DNA of 56,878 nucleotides from Monosiga brevicollis MX1 (GCF_000002865.3 NW_001865051.1:223759-280636); one strand, 5' to 3'. Positions 42,754 to 54,184 are shown, counted from the stretch's first letter. Translations and numbers: made by a program. The notes: generated by a model not told the origin, from the sequence alone.

Positions 42754-44865
42754 CCTCGAAATCAGACACTTTGCCACCTGGGGCGATGCACATATACCAG
42801 GCACCCAGCAGGGATGAGTTCAGAACCGTGATCTCAAAGCACAGCGGCAAGAACCCGCGCGTGTCAGCTTTAAAGCGTGGAAGCGATGCTTTTGTGTAGC
42901 GTGGGCGAGAGGCAAGACAGGGACCGTACCACGCAGGGGCCAGTTGTTTCTACCGTTTGTAAAGCATCGACACAGCCAGTGAGGACAGAGCGTCAATGCA
43001 TACTCTGTTGGTATGTTCCTTCAATTTGCTGCAGTGATAAAGGTAGACGCACCCGCCAAAGCTCAGATCTGAGATCCAACCGCCATTGTCTATGACACAG
43101 CATCAACGCCTCAGTCTGTCGAGCCAGGGTGAGGAAGGGGGGCTGATGGACCAGATCGCATACCGGCGGTAAATAGAAGCAGGGTATTGTTCCAAAGGCT
43201 GTGGTTCTTGAGAGCTTCAACAACCTGGTTGACCCCATAGTCCAACATGGCAGCCATGCCATTCATGCGCATCCGCACACCGTCTGGTTGCCCGCACGCA
43301 CAACGAGGGGTCAGGCGCTGCAGGTGTGAAACGAGGGCTTCGTGCATGAAATCTGTAGCAGCAGCAGGATGAACGGTGTGCGGACCGGGGTCGTTAGGGA
43401 CTGGGATTAAAACATCGGCGGGTGCCTCCAAGGGTGTATGGGTCACGTGCCAGGGCAGGTAGAGAAACAGCGGCTGGCTAGCATTGTGCTGGGCAATGGT
43501 CGCTACCGCACGCGGAGTGTACAAATAGCTGATGGTGCGAGGCATGAAAATTTGGGTTGAGCTGAGGCGTGGGGCGAGACATGATGCAGACAAGTTTGAC
43601 CAGTTGCTGACGTTGAGAAGGTGCCATTGAGACCATAGGCTGGCGCGTGGTCTTGCCACAGATCGACAACAGGATAGCCTGCGTCCGTCGATCCCTTCTC
43701 GTCAGTTGAACGAAGGCATTCAGACAACGCCCACAACCGCACGATCGGTGAGGAAGCGGTGAGGAAGCGGCTTGCAGCGACCGCAAGGTCAGTGATGAGA
43801 GGACGGGGTGAGCATGCGTTTGTGAAAATTCCAACTCGTTGATACCTGGGTAATGTGATCTTCGCCACCTTTGAGAAATCCAAAATGAGAATCAAAGCCT
43901 CTGTTGATGGGCAGATGGGCATGGGAGCGCGAGCCCAGGTGGCCCTTGCCTACGTCCGACATGAACCAAGTCAAGTGACAGGTCACGCTGGCTCGGCGGT
44001 GGGTTGCACAGTGCGCCAGCGGTCAGTCGAGGACCCACCAATCATGTGGGTTTTATAGCCAGCGGCGCGAAGCTTGGCCGGTAGCAGCGTCATGCGCACG
44101 TCGATGCCTGAGGGTGACTGAATATCATTTGCGTTGTTGTTCTGCAGGAAGCCGATATGTGGTGGGCATAGTGGAAGGAGGGTAGGCTATGACGAGTCTT
44201 CAAAGAAGCACAAGGATATCATCAGGTGGTCTGGGTTGCTGCAAGTGTCACCTGGTTGACGTGCAGGGGTAGTCGGCCTGAAAGCAAGCTGGAGCGGGTA
44301 GGGCTGCAATCTGTGTCTCACGGCTTGGCATGAGCCTGAGCTAGAAGCGGCTTGAAGACAGTCATCGGCACCAGCATGACGATACAGCTCGTACATTTAT
44401 AGGTGTAGTGTCGATCCAGACGCAACCCTGACCGCATAAGCGCGTCGATGTGCGGCGTCTTGACTTCGCTATTGCGCCAGCCAATGTTGTTCCACCCCTA
44501 CCGATCGATCGCCAAGCATGTCAGCCGTATCGGCAATAAGCTTCACGAGCCCCTTGGCGCAAGATGTACCATGTCGTCAGCCAGCATCAAGACACTGTGC
44601 GCAGCACCGATGCACCATGTGGAGTTGCAAGTGATGAGTGCCAATTTCAACCGCGACGGGTCAAGCATGAGAGCCATGTTTGCAATAGTGGGACGGACAT
44701 GTGGGGTTTATCGGCTGCCGAAGCCTCGTTGCCTCCGATCGCGAATGCCTGGCCTAGGCACAGACACAAGAGCACAGGCAAAAGCCGACTGCAAGCCAGT
44801 CCCGACCCGCCCGGCATTTTCAACATTGGGCTGGCAGCTCCAAGTTGATGTGGTGCCATCGTCAT
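42754..44865 (-). CDS. Arylsulfatase (ARSB/I/J type), 3' part lost in assembly gap
   Basis: Minus-strand, intron-rich gene. A signal peptide (RLLPVLLCLCLGQAFA) is followed by KPHIVLMLADDMGWNNIGWR with the metal-binding DD. Next comes the formylglycine motif in YCSPTRSSLLSGRLPLH (CxPxR, about 44275-44300), then GIDVRMTLLPAKLRAAGYKT, KGHLGSR (usual KWHLG; Lys and His kept), NRGFDSHFGFLKGGEDHIT, VVDLWQDHAPAYGLNG, LFLYLPWHVTHTPLEAP, LLLFTADNGG and a small exon GGNNWPLRG at about 42931-42955. The last block before the gap reads GKVSDFEG, where the family has KxSLFEGG. So the reading frame runs straight into the N stretch and the C-terminal domain is missing from the assembly, not from the gene. 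Lysosomal or secreted sulfate-ester hydrolase, probably on glycans; needs formylglycine-generating enzyme. Start: 44865, or 44826 at an internal Met. Confidence 0.88.
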
Positions 44866-44898
44866 GGTTGTGAATGTTGATGTTTTAAATTTTCACGG

Positions 44899-44979
<81 letters not shown>

Positions 44980-45288
44980 GGAAACCAGAACATCCGGATG
45001 GAAAAAAAAAAAAAAGAACTCGATGCATGTCGCTGCTGTCTTGCATGAAAGGTGAACCGTGGCACGGGAGTTGCCGTGACTTGGGCATATACTGCTCGAG
45101 GCCGCTCGTGCGATGATGTGCTGAAGCGTGGGGATCGAGCAGGAATGGTCTTAAACATGCAAATTTGAATTTTGGGGGTAATTTGCCAGAGAAGGTGTTC
45201 AAGGAGAAGGCGAAGAAATAGAGCACGAATGGAAAGACAGAGGTGCACAGCACCAAAAAAGACGGCCTTGCATGAGCTTGGTGGGTGG
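44866..45288. other. Spacer with long (GT)n
   Basis: Between the sulfatase 5' end and the 3' end of the 158-aa gene. (GT)n at 44902-44977, about 25-40 bases upstream of the sulfatase start region, plus an A14 run at 45002-45015. No gene seen. Confidence 0.5.
44902..44977 (+). repeat. (GT)n microsatellite
   Basis: 76 bases of pure GT, the longest GT run in the window, just upstream of the minus-strand sulfatase (CA on the gene's sense strand). Confidence 0.97.
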
Positions 45289-46438
45289 TTAGCGCTTGGT
45301 GCGCTTGAGCATGATCTTGCCCACCATGCCGGTTGACGGAGCGCTGGAAGGTCGTTCTGGTGACGTTTGGAGGGCGTCGAGCAAATGAGAAGGAATGATC
45401 TGAACCAGCGAACCAACAACCAAAGTCTTTCCCTCCTCTTATCTTTTTGGTCGATGGTTGAACTCACTTGCACTCTCATCAGGTTTGAGCTTGAGCTTGA
45501 GGCGCATGGGCGTACTCTCATCCTCTTGAACCTAAACGTCACGGATCGGGTTGACGGCAAACCAACCAGACATGAACGTGGCCGTGTTTGATGCAAGCTG
45601 GCAACAGGCGGTGCACGAGCTGTAGTCTACCATTGGGCTGGCAGCCACGTCAGCTGCAGGGCGAGGGGGCGCATTAAGCAGGAAACCGTGGATGTCCTCC
45701 GTCTACAGGTGTGTTCAGCCCAGCACTGAAAGTGAGAAAGGGCAAGCCCTGACACGGACAACATCTTTCTTCGACCCACAGCCTGTCTTCCCTTCCCCTT
45801 CGTTGGAAAGATGACAGAGCGCCAGCTTCCGCAACCTATGCGGCGACTGCTGCGGCGACTGCTGCGGCGACTGCTGCTGCTGCTGCTGCTGCACTCACTT
45901 GTCCTGGTTGAAAATTTAGGCGAGACTGGATATAGTCGGCCGAGAATGCCTCCATGTCTGTGCGAGCGCCGACATCGTCAAGCATGGCCTGAAGCCTGAG
46001 TGGAATCAAAGTCAGCAAAGGACACCCAAACAACAAAGACAACCATGAGAGAATACCACGAGGGCATCGAGATGGGCGTTCTAAAAGCGGTAGTCCATTT
46101 GAGCTGAGCAAAAGCACTTTGCAACGAACCGCCCAGCCTTGGCATCATTGACTTGGGGGGCCGCGGAGAGGTGGGCCACCGAGACTGCGAGCGAGCTATG
46201 CTGTTCAGTTGCCTTCTGTTGCCATTCAGCCACCACGCAGCAGACCTGCGTGAGCCGGACACCCACAACTCCAACGCGACAGTGCACCGCTTGTACCAAA
46301 TGCTTACCACTGCCTGCGAGCGCAGCTTCTCCAGCAATTGCTTCACGTCTACGCGGGGAACAAGAAGTGAGGCGCGGCGAGACGGGCAGGCTATCTCGTC
46401 GTGGCCCCAACAAAAACCAACCCACCTGCATCCAACAT
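45289..46438 (-). CDS. Unrecognised small helical protein, 158 aa
   Basis: Seven small exons on the minus strand: 46438-46426, 46348-46308, 46245-46118, 45995-45899, 45702-45631, 45531-45474 and 45356-45289. They total 477 nt, and every junction closes in phase with GT-AG ends, which is strong internal support despite no long open frame. The product opens MLDADVKQLLEKLRSQAV. It has an amphipathic helical middle (AEWQQKATEQHSSLAVSVAH; LQAMLDDVGARTDMEAFSAD), then YIQSRLNFQPGQ, a Pro/Ala linker, and a basic tail (MRLKLKLKP; GKIMLKRTKR). I do not recognise the family. Size and shape suit a small subunit of a larger coiled-coil complex, but that is a guess. A separate in-frame ATG at 46719 opens a longer frame that I could not connect. 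Confidence 0.6.
45838..45893. repeat. 12-bp tandem repeat plus CTG run in intron
   Basis: Three near-perfect copies of a 12-base unit (cggcgactgctg) followed by pure CTG triplets, immediately downstream of the donor site of an intron in the 158-aa gene. Confidence 0.9.
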
Positions 46439-47155
46439 GATGACCAGACACAAGTTTGACCGCCACACCCCTAAACAATGTGCACGCTTCAACTCGATCC
46501 GTGTGCGAGCGCCGTTTCCAGCACCACCACCAGCACCACCACCGTCCAACAAAACGATGGCTCCGCGAGCTCCGCGCCAGCCGTGAAAAATAAAATCAAA
46601 ACCAGAGAACAACAAAGAAAAAGAGAGTTTTCGAGATCTGCCTCGGTCACAACAGCTGTTATGGACAGGAGGCCTTTGGCTGGCTGCATCTTCTTTCGAC
46701 GGGTAAAGGGCAGCGCCATTGCAGCTAGCAGCCCCTGATATAGGTACGGAGGGCCGGGTTTGGGTTTTTGGTTCGAAAGGGATCGGGGTCGAGGTACTAG
46801 GCTGCTCCGTCCACGGTCTCACCGGCTTTCCTGCAATCGTGGTGCAGCTTTTGCACGCTCTCCCTCGCACCAACATACACACACACACATGTTTTTGTAA
46901 CGGCTAGTTTTTAAGACCAGCGAAACAGATCAGTACAGGTGGGCTGAAGGTCTTATGGGTTGCGCAAACGCTTTGGCAAATCCAGTTGCTGAATGACCCG
47001 AAGCTGGTGCTGGTGCTGCCTGTGCTTGTCTTCTTTTCTGGAGCACAGAGCTTGTTGTTGCTCACTTGTTCTGGAGCACAGAGCTTGTTGTTGCTCACTT
47101 GTTCTATCTCTGCACCATGTTGATCTTGCAGCTTCCAAAAAAAACATAGATCAGC
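46439..47155. promoter_or_regulatory. Divergent region 158-aa gene / histone chaperone
   Basis: About 700 bases between divergent starts, with a CCA/CCACCAG-rich patch (46515-46550). A 33-base tandem duplication lies at 47038-47103, close to the chaperone start, with a short A-run right before its ATG. An ATG-led minus-strand frame at 46719-46489 has a plausible start but no onward exon that I can justify. Confidence 0.45.
47038..47103. repeat. 33-bp perfect tandem duplication
   Basis: The unit beginning ctggagcacagagcttg occurs twice head to tail without a visible mismatch, about 55 bases upstream of the histone chaperone start codon. Confidence 0.9.
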
Positions 47156-49962
47156 ATGTCGGTGCCGCGTGCCATCGAGGCCCGGTTGACCGAGCTCACC
47201 AGCGTCAAAGATGAGGCCTGGATCAACGATTTCCGAGCCGTTATTGCCAACGCCCTTGCCATGGCCGCTCAACACAGCAATACCACAGGGAAACCTCCGC
47301 CGCCAGCCCCCGCCGCCGCAGGCCCGCCCAATTTTCCTATCGGCGACACTGTGTTTGTGCAGGACAAAGTTGGTCTTTGGTAGATCCAGCTGTCGTCATT
47401 CCCTCCACCGTGCTCCGATGGCTGTCTGACCAAATACAAACTTGCGCATCGCTCTTTGCAGGTGGCTTTTGCCGGCCTGATAAGAGGCCAGGGCAATTTC
47501 GAAATTGGCCAGTCGGGCATTCGTTGTGCTACAAGCAAACAGACAATCACGGTTCGAAGAGCTCCAGCCCGCCCTCGCTACAATCTGCTGCCCGAGTCTT
47601 GCCACCTCCAAGAGCTGTGGACGCGTCGTCGCTCACCGGGGCTACGTTTTTTTGGCATCAGTTCCACCTCGATAACATTGACGCCTTTGTGGCCGTAAAG
47701 GCATTCCGGCGCGATGTCTTTGAATTTTATTTTCATTTTCACGAGCCCATCTGCAACAAGCCGGGCATCGTGGTCAAGGTCTGTCGGACAGAGTCTTATT
47801 GGACCTCGAACCAGACCACTTGGTGCGTGCGCTTACACTTGCTTCCCTGGTGCGACTCGTCTGACACTTGCAGTGCAGCACGGTGACTCAGCAAATCTCA
47901 GGCCGCGCTCAGAGCACATCACCTGCACAGGCCATGAGCGAGCAGCTCGCTGAGCTAGGTACGTCCCTCACCCCTGTAAGCAAGTGTACAAGGCGCATCC
48001 ATGACCCTGGACCCATCTCGCCCTCTGCTAGCGGTACACCATGGTATCAGCTGCCATCTCTCGGACGTCACCGAAGGGCTAAGTTGTCACATGGGGGTAT
48101 GTTCCGTTGAAGGCCGATCTGCGTTGAAATATTTCGCAACGCCATGCATGCAAAGCCTCTCAATGACGCCCCCTTTTTTTTTCTTTTTCAATAAAACAGA
48201 CAGCAGAAGGCTACCTTCACCTGCTGCCTTTTGCTATCGTGTTTGCTCCTCGGGTATGCGAGTCCAAGCTATGCGCTCTGTTTCTTTACAGGCGCGCTCT
48301 TTCTGGTGGCGGTCGGGACACCTCTGACTTGGCCACCATCATTTCCTAGATGACTTACATCCCGCTTTCATCCATCACGTCTCTTAATGTTGAGCCGCGA
48401 GGAAGCAAGTTGGTGGAACTGCAGATTATGGTTCGTGCCGTGCTCGTATGGGCTGACTGGGGCACGCGGCACAAGCAGATCCGGGTTGTGATATCCGCTG
48501 CTCACATGTGCCGTGTCAACGTTTGGGATAGCCTCGCGATGGCAAGGTCATTGAGTTTACCCTTGAGGCCGACGTTGCACCCGGTATGTCAGGGGCTCTG
48601 CTGCACCGCCCTGTGGCTTCTGGTTTTAGGCGGCTCTTGGTCTCCTTGTGGTCGGCTTGAATGTGCCGTGCTCAATCCAGACGATGCATGACCCTCAATG
48701 TGATTTCTTCAGATTTGAACGAGTACGTCAAGAAGACGCGGCGCTTGCAGAAACGCTCTGCCGCAACAACGGTGAGGCACACCGGATTTTCTGCTTAACG
48801 TTTTGTTCTTTTCTTTGGGGGTGGTAAGGGGGGGGGTGTGAAACGGAGGTCCTTGGGGGTTGGGTTTGTTTCTTGAGAATAAGAGCCGTTCCCTGTTGCC
48901 CCAAGGCAGCATCTTCTTTGTATACCCTTTCCTACACTGGTGCCGGGCTTGACGTTGTCTTTTGAACGCTAATGGTAGCATGAGGAGTCAGAGGGCTTGG
49001 CCAGCACAGCCAAGCGTGTCAAACCAGAGACTGCCGAAGGCATCATGGACGACAGCGACAGCGAGAGCGAAGACGACTCAGATTTTGACCCTGAAGCAGC
49101 TGAGCATGTCGCTCAGCAGGAGCAAGACATGGACACGGGCGATGAAGATGAAGATGCAGATGCTGATGAAGAAGTGGACCTCGATGAGGAGGAGGACGAC
49201 GACGACGAGGAAGAAGATCTGGATGAAGAGGAGGATCTAGACGAGGCGGGTGAAGACGATGAGGAGGACATTGAGGATGAGGATGAGGTTGACGAGGATG
49301 TGGCAGACAGCAACGACGCCAGTGAAGTCGAATATGCCGCTGGCGAGGGCGAGGGCGAGGGCGAGGGCGAGGGCGAGGGCGAGGGCGAGGGGGAGGAAGT
49401 GGACGAGGACGAGGATGCTGTTGCTGGCGAAGATGCAGAGGAAGTGGACCTTGAAAACGAGGACGATGAGGATGACGAGGACCATGCCGAGGACCACGAA
49501 GATGACGATGAGGATGACGACGATGACGATGATGAAGCTGATGTTGACGACGATGCTGAGCACGGTGGCACGGACGAAGTAGATGCTACGGACAAGAATG
49601 ACGAGGACGTCGAAGACGAAGAGGCCGAGAACGCCGAGGACGACGAGGAAGATGCTGAGGAAGATGCCGAAGATGAGGGTGAAGAGGACGATCAGGAAGC
49701 GGACTTGGAGGAGGAAGAAGAGGCTGAGGACGATGTCGAGGGCGACGAGGAAGCTGAAGATGATGCCGAGGAAGATGAGGACGAAGATGTCGATGTCGAT
49801 GTCGATGACGAAGAAGCAGAAGAGGAAGAGGAGGAGGAGGAAGAAGAAGACAACGACGACGAAGAAGAAGACGAAGAAGAAGAAGACGAAGAAGAGGGTG
49901 GCGAGGAGGAAGCTGAAGAGGAAGATGCTGGCGAGGACGAGGAGAACCAGACGCAAAGTTAG
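47156..49962 (+). CDS. Rtt106/SSRP1-like tandem-PH histone chaperone with very long acidic tail
   Basis: Nine exons: 47156-47368, 47462-47551, 47662-47778, 47874-47958, 48204-48253, 48350-48430, 48532-48583, 48713-48771 and 48979-49962. They sum to 1731 nt (576 aa) with all phases closing. The N-terminal helical part (AIEARLTELTSVKDEAWIND) resembles the Rtt106 dimerisation region. PH-like domain 1 reads NFEIGQSGIRCATSKQ, then ITFHLDNIDAFVAVKA, DVFEFYFHFHEP. PH-like domain 2 reads EGYLHLLPFAIVFAPR, YIPLSSITSLNVEP, GKVIEFTLEAD, LNEYVKKTRRLQKRS. The last about 310 residues are nearly all Glu and Asp. A tandem PH pair followed by an acidic tail is the Rtt106 layout and resembles the middle domains of SSRP1/Pob3, but no HMG box follows. 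Likely nuclear H3-H4 or H2A-H2B chaperone. The acidic tail alone would not be diagnostic; the assignment rests on the PH blocks. Confidence 0.65.
49343..49391 (+). repeat. (GAGGGC)n coding hexanucleotide repeat
   Basis: About eight copies of a six-base unit encoding alternating Gly-Glu within the acidic tail of the histone chaperone. Confidence 0.95.
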
Positions 49963-50614
49963 CGGCGCAAAGTTTGCGTCGTCCCGATCAAAGGTGATAT
50001 CGCTCGCCGTGCGATGACGTTGAGCTGGATTTGCAAGTGCCCGAGAGGGGCGACCGCCTATTCAACAGCCTGCCACCAGCATCACACCGCGTTCCCTCGC
50101 CTTTTCTCGATCTAACAGCTTGTCATAATTGAATCCCTGTAATCCCACTTCTTTCCATAGCAAGCCGGTCGTGCGTTCACCTCTGTGTAGGGTTGTTTGC
50201 TTGCAGATTTCTTGGAGGGACAAACACCAATTCCTGTTCTGTGTCCTGTTCTGTGTCACACATACTATTTCCCTCCGTGGCGCTCTACCAGTCTTTCAGG
50301 CATCCCTTCCGCCAGACACCTTCCCACGGTCCCAGAGATACATCACGTCACAAAAAAAAAAAAAAGGACAATGACTCACGCACTGATTATCACAGACAAC
50401 GACAATGGCCAGATAAGCAGCAATAAGCACGACTACTGAATATGGTCTTACAGTTCAATATTTACCAAAAACTGCAAAAACCGAGTATTAAACGACGAAA
50501 GCTTTGTTTTCGTTCTTCATTACGAACACAAGGGGGCGGTTTTGGTGGATGGCACGCGCACACACATTTGAACTTGCAGATCATTTTCCTGATCACAGAC
50601 GTGAAGCGGGTGAA
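49963..50614. other. Spacer chaperone / acid phosphatase
   Basis: 3' untranslated region of the chaperone and upstream region of the phosphatase. An A14 run at 50352-50365 and AT-rich sequence at 50430-50510. No gene seen. Confidence 0.45.
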
Positions 50615-53600
50615 GATGGTGTGCTTACGAGCAGTGCTGGCGCTGGTGGGCCTGGCCGCGTTCCTGAGCGTGGGGCAGGCTGCGTCATTGAATGCATGTC
50701 AGCTGATGCCGACGTGTGCGTTGGCTGCTGCGTTGCCCGGTATGTTTTGGAGTGACGGCCAGCGGACTGTGCTGTACCACACTTCGGCTCATGTCACAAT
50801 CTGTCGACAGGCTGTGGCTGGTGCTGGCAATCGACGCTGACCCGCGATCAACAACACGGAGCGCGGTATGCCAATACTAGCTGATGGTGTCCTTCATAAG
50901 CTGAATCGGGATCATGGCTTGCCATTGCCGCTTTGCTGTGAAACTGGCTGGTTAGTCTGCAACAAGAGAAAGAATGCAGCTCACACAAGTGCGTGTTTGG
51001 CCTCAGTGCTGGGAATACGGCAGGCCCTACCGATGGCTCTCCCTGCTCAGATTGGACGTACGAGTACATCGAGTGCATGCAACATGTCGATTGCAATGCT
51101 CTGCCTGACTGCCAGAATATCCTCGGCACCTACTGTGGCTGGTGCGAGGACACAAAAGTCTGTGCCACCTCTTACGGATCGCACTATTTTGCCCATGTCA
51201 TACAATGAGCTATCAACATACCTGGATCCTCACGGCTTTCGATGCTATGCCCTCCGCGTGGGATACGCAGACCGGTATGCGCGGCAACGCGTCAGGGCCG
51301 GAGCACGGACAGTGCTCTAATTGGATCTCCTCCATCGACCAATGTGCCAACATCACTGGTTCGTACGGACCCACCTGTTGAGCACATGCATGCCACTGTC
51401 GCTTAAGTGAAAGCAAATCAACCACTGCCACCGATGCCGAGTTCCCTTCCTTATAAAGGGCCCGCGCGTTTGATCCTCATCAAAGGTGGCCATCCTTAGG
51501 TCCGCAGCACGTGCATCTCTCCTATGCCCAGCAGGACACCAGCATGATGGTGACCTTTGCCTGCCGCACCAACACCACGGCCCTGGCCACATACGCCTCT
51601 GCCAATGACGCGGGCAGTGAGAGCCGTCAAGTGCCCGCTGTCGCGCATGCCTTCAACGGCACTGGAAACCCTGATGGCTTGCAATATATTTATCGAGCAG
51701 AGCTGGTTGGCTTGGAACGCGGTATGGGGGCAGAACACGATTGTGGTCATGGATGGAACGACGGCCTTGCTGTACTTGCTGTGCTTGTTCAAGTCTAGCC
51801 AAACCTGCGATGAGCGCTATTCGAGTGGCGCACTCATCCCGGGCTTGTGGCCGGCTGCCAACTTGCAGGCGCTTACTACAAGTACAGCGTGGCTTGTGAG
51901 GAGCAGAACTCTTCCACGTTTACTTTCCAAGCCAAGCCTCGCGACCCTTCGCCTGGCAATGACTGGGAGGCCAAGTTTCTCGTTTGGGGAGATATGGGCC
52001 GGCATGGTGGCAGTCAGGTGCGCAGCGTGCAGGGCACCAAACAAGAACAGTCGCGTCTCGCACGAAATGGTGGTTGAACTGCGCTCATGCCTGGTTACGC
52101 TGCCCCCTTGCCTCCGGATCGTCAGGCCTTGGATCGACTTACGCTGGAGGCTAGCGACGATCATCGCAATGTAACAACGCTTATCCATTTTGGTGACTTT
52201 GCCTACGACTTGGATGACAACGGCGGTATCAATGGGGATACCTTCATGACACGAATCCAGCAGTTGGCCAGTCACAAGCCCTATGTACGTGCAGTCCCAC
52301 AAAACAACAAGCTTGGTGCTATCCGTGTGGCAGCTTGGGCGCAGAGTCGAAGAGGTCCATTCACCTTTTGATCGTTTCCTGCCACAGATGACCTGCGTGG
52401 GCAACCATGAAATTGAAGATGGTTCCTTTTCCAACTACCTCAAGTCTGTACTTGCCCCTGCCAACCCATTCGTCATTGCTCCTTGCCGTCCTGCACTACT
52501 CTTCATCTTCATCTCATCTGGCCTGATGACTCTAGCCGCTTCACCATGCCTCGCTATGATGTCAACAACGGTTGGGACATGCTGTGGCACTCATGGGACG
52601 TGCATCTGGTTCACTTTATTAGCTACAGGTATGGCCATTTATCTGCAGCATCGCTTCGCCTTCCATCTGTCTGCGGATGCTGCTTGAGGTGAAGCCATCA
52701 GTTGGAGTGTCGATGAAGGTTGACTAGAAGGTTTCTTTTTGTTTTTGTGCTGTTTGTTCATAGTACTGAGGTGTACTTCTCCAACAAGTTTGACATTCAG
52801 CGGCAGTATGACTGGCTGGAGGCAGACTTACAGGCGGCCAACGCCAACCGCACCTTGCGACCATGGATTATTGCGTTTGGGCACCGGTGCGTGGGCTCGC
52901 TTGCTCACGATGGTAGCTGATAGTCGCAGCTCGATCCGTGCAGACGCAAGAATCGGCCCACCCCGATCTGATCGCCGAAATTGTTTGCTCCACAGCCCCA
53001 TGTACTGCAGCAACCTTGATGGCGACGACTGTACCAAAAACAGCTCGGTGGTAAGTGCTTGAGGATGGGCCGTGCGCCGCCTTGACATGCGAATCGCCAT
53101 GCACGCTCATCCTGCACGCTGCCGAACCATGCTCTCGCGATGTGACTCTGGGAATGGGCCGTCTCAGGTGCGGGCTGGCTTAGAGGACCTATTTCACAAG
53201 TATGGCGTTGACATTGTGTTTGAGGCGCATGAACACTCTTATGAACGCCTCTGGCCGACATACAACAACACGGTGACCCAATTTGACTACATCAACCCAA
53301 AGGCAGCAGTTCACCTTGTATCGGGCGCAGCCGGCTGCAATGAAGCCAACGGAGCTTGTCTCAACCCGATCCTGGTGCGCGTGTCAGCCATTCCAAGGCG
53401 CAACGGTGCATGGTTTCTTTTGGAGCACCGCAGCTCACGTCCGATATGCTGTGCGCACTGTTGTTCTGGCATCGGGGTGATAGACGGGACGCCTACCATG
53501 GTCTGCGTTTCGGTCATCGGCGCAAGGTACCTACAGCTTTGGTCACTTGAACATTCACAACAGCACCCATGCCTATTTCGACAGGTGAGCGGACTTGGTC

Positions 53601-53786
53601 ATGTCCAAGAAGACACTCGTTAAGGAAACGCCTTCCTTCTGTTCAACTGCAGTGCTGATGCAAGCCACGTTGAGCTGATTCATTACAATTTGATAATTGC
53701 GTAGCTATGTTGTGGAAGAGGAGCGCGTTGAAGATTTCATCTGGATCATTCAGGAACACCATGGGCTTCGCAACATGACACTCTAG
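50615..53786 (+). CDS. Secreted purple acid phosphatase (ACP7-like) with Cys-rich N-terminal modules
   Basis: Plus-strand multi-exon gene. A signal peptide (MVCLRAVLALVGLAAFLSVG) is followed by repeated Cys/Trp modules: NACQLMPTC with CGWCWQS (about 50690-50830), ECMQHVDCNALPDCQ with YCGWCEDTKVC (51068-51165) and CSNWISSIDQCANITG (51314-51360). The Fn3-like PAP entry VHLSYAQQDTSMMVTF starts at about 51508. The metallophosphoesterase core has every expected metal-ligand block: GDMG (51988), GDFAYD (52192), GNHE (52401), GHRPMYC split by an intron (52878/52996) and AHEHSYER (53224). The C-terminus is FIWIIQEHHGLRNMTL and the stop is at 53784-53786. Hydrolyses phosphomonoesters in acidic or extracellular settings. 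The final exons (53540-53720) are short and their junctions are approximate. The N-terminal modules are not part of the usual PAP. Confidence 0.88.
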
Positions 53787-54184
53787 CGCCTGCACTGGTG
53801 CAGGGTACACCACAGGAACCCTTTTGATGTTGGATCAATCCACCATTCACGCTGGTGCGTTGCACGAAGACCTTCAATTAAGCGCTCATCGGCATCGATG
53901 TCTCTACGGCTTGAGACAATGATGTGTGCATCATTCATCATAGTGTTAAACGCACAAAAGTTCAGCCTGGTCCGTGTCTAAACTAGAAAGGGGGAGGCAT
54001 GGCTGCCCAGCAGCCAAACACTGGGCTCCCAGCCACAATCGTTGCTCATTCGAGCAGCTCGATGTCTTTTTGACCGAAGAAGACAAGCACAGTTTACACG
54101 CAAGGGGGCACGACAACAAAACAAAAACAAAAACTATTCGGTTCGACACGCACAGTTTCTTCTTTATAAGACTCGACCTGCTGC
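53787..54184. other. Convergent spacer phosphatase / transporter
   Basis: 3' flanks of two converging genes. A-rich patch at 54110-54140. No gene seen. Confidence 0.4.

Noticed and set aside
44902-44977. Regular repeats as a possible CRISPR-like array or telomeric tract
   Set aside because: Pure dinucleotide GT without spacers; an ordinary microsatellite, like the others in the window.
46489-46719. ATG-led minus-strand frame beginning MALPFTRRKKM
   Set aside because: Plausible start, but I found no donor/acceptor pair joining it in phase to the exons downstream. The ATG at 46438 gives a fully consistent model instead.
49113-49956. Long minus-strand open frames opposite the acidic tail (poly-Ser and poly-Val/Phe/Leu products)
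   Set aside because: They are the mirror of GAN/GAR codon runs. No start context, splice signals or protein-like composition.
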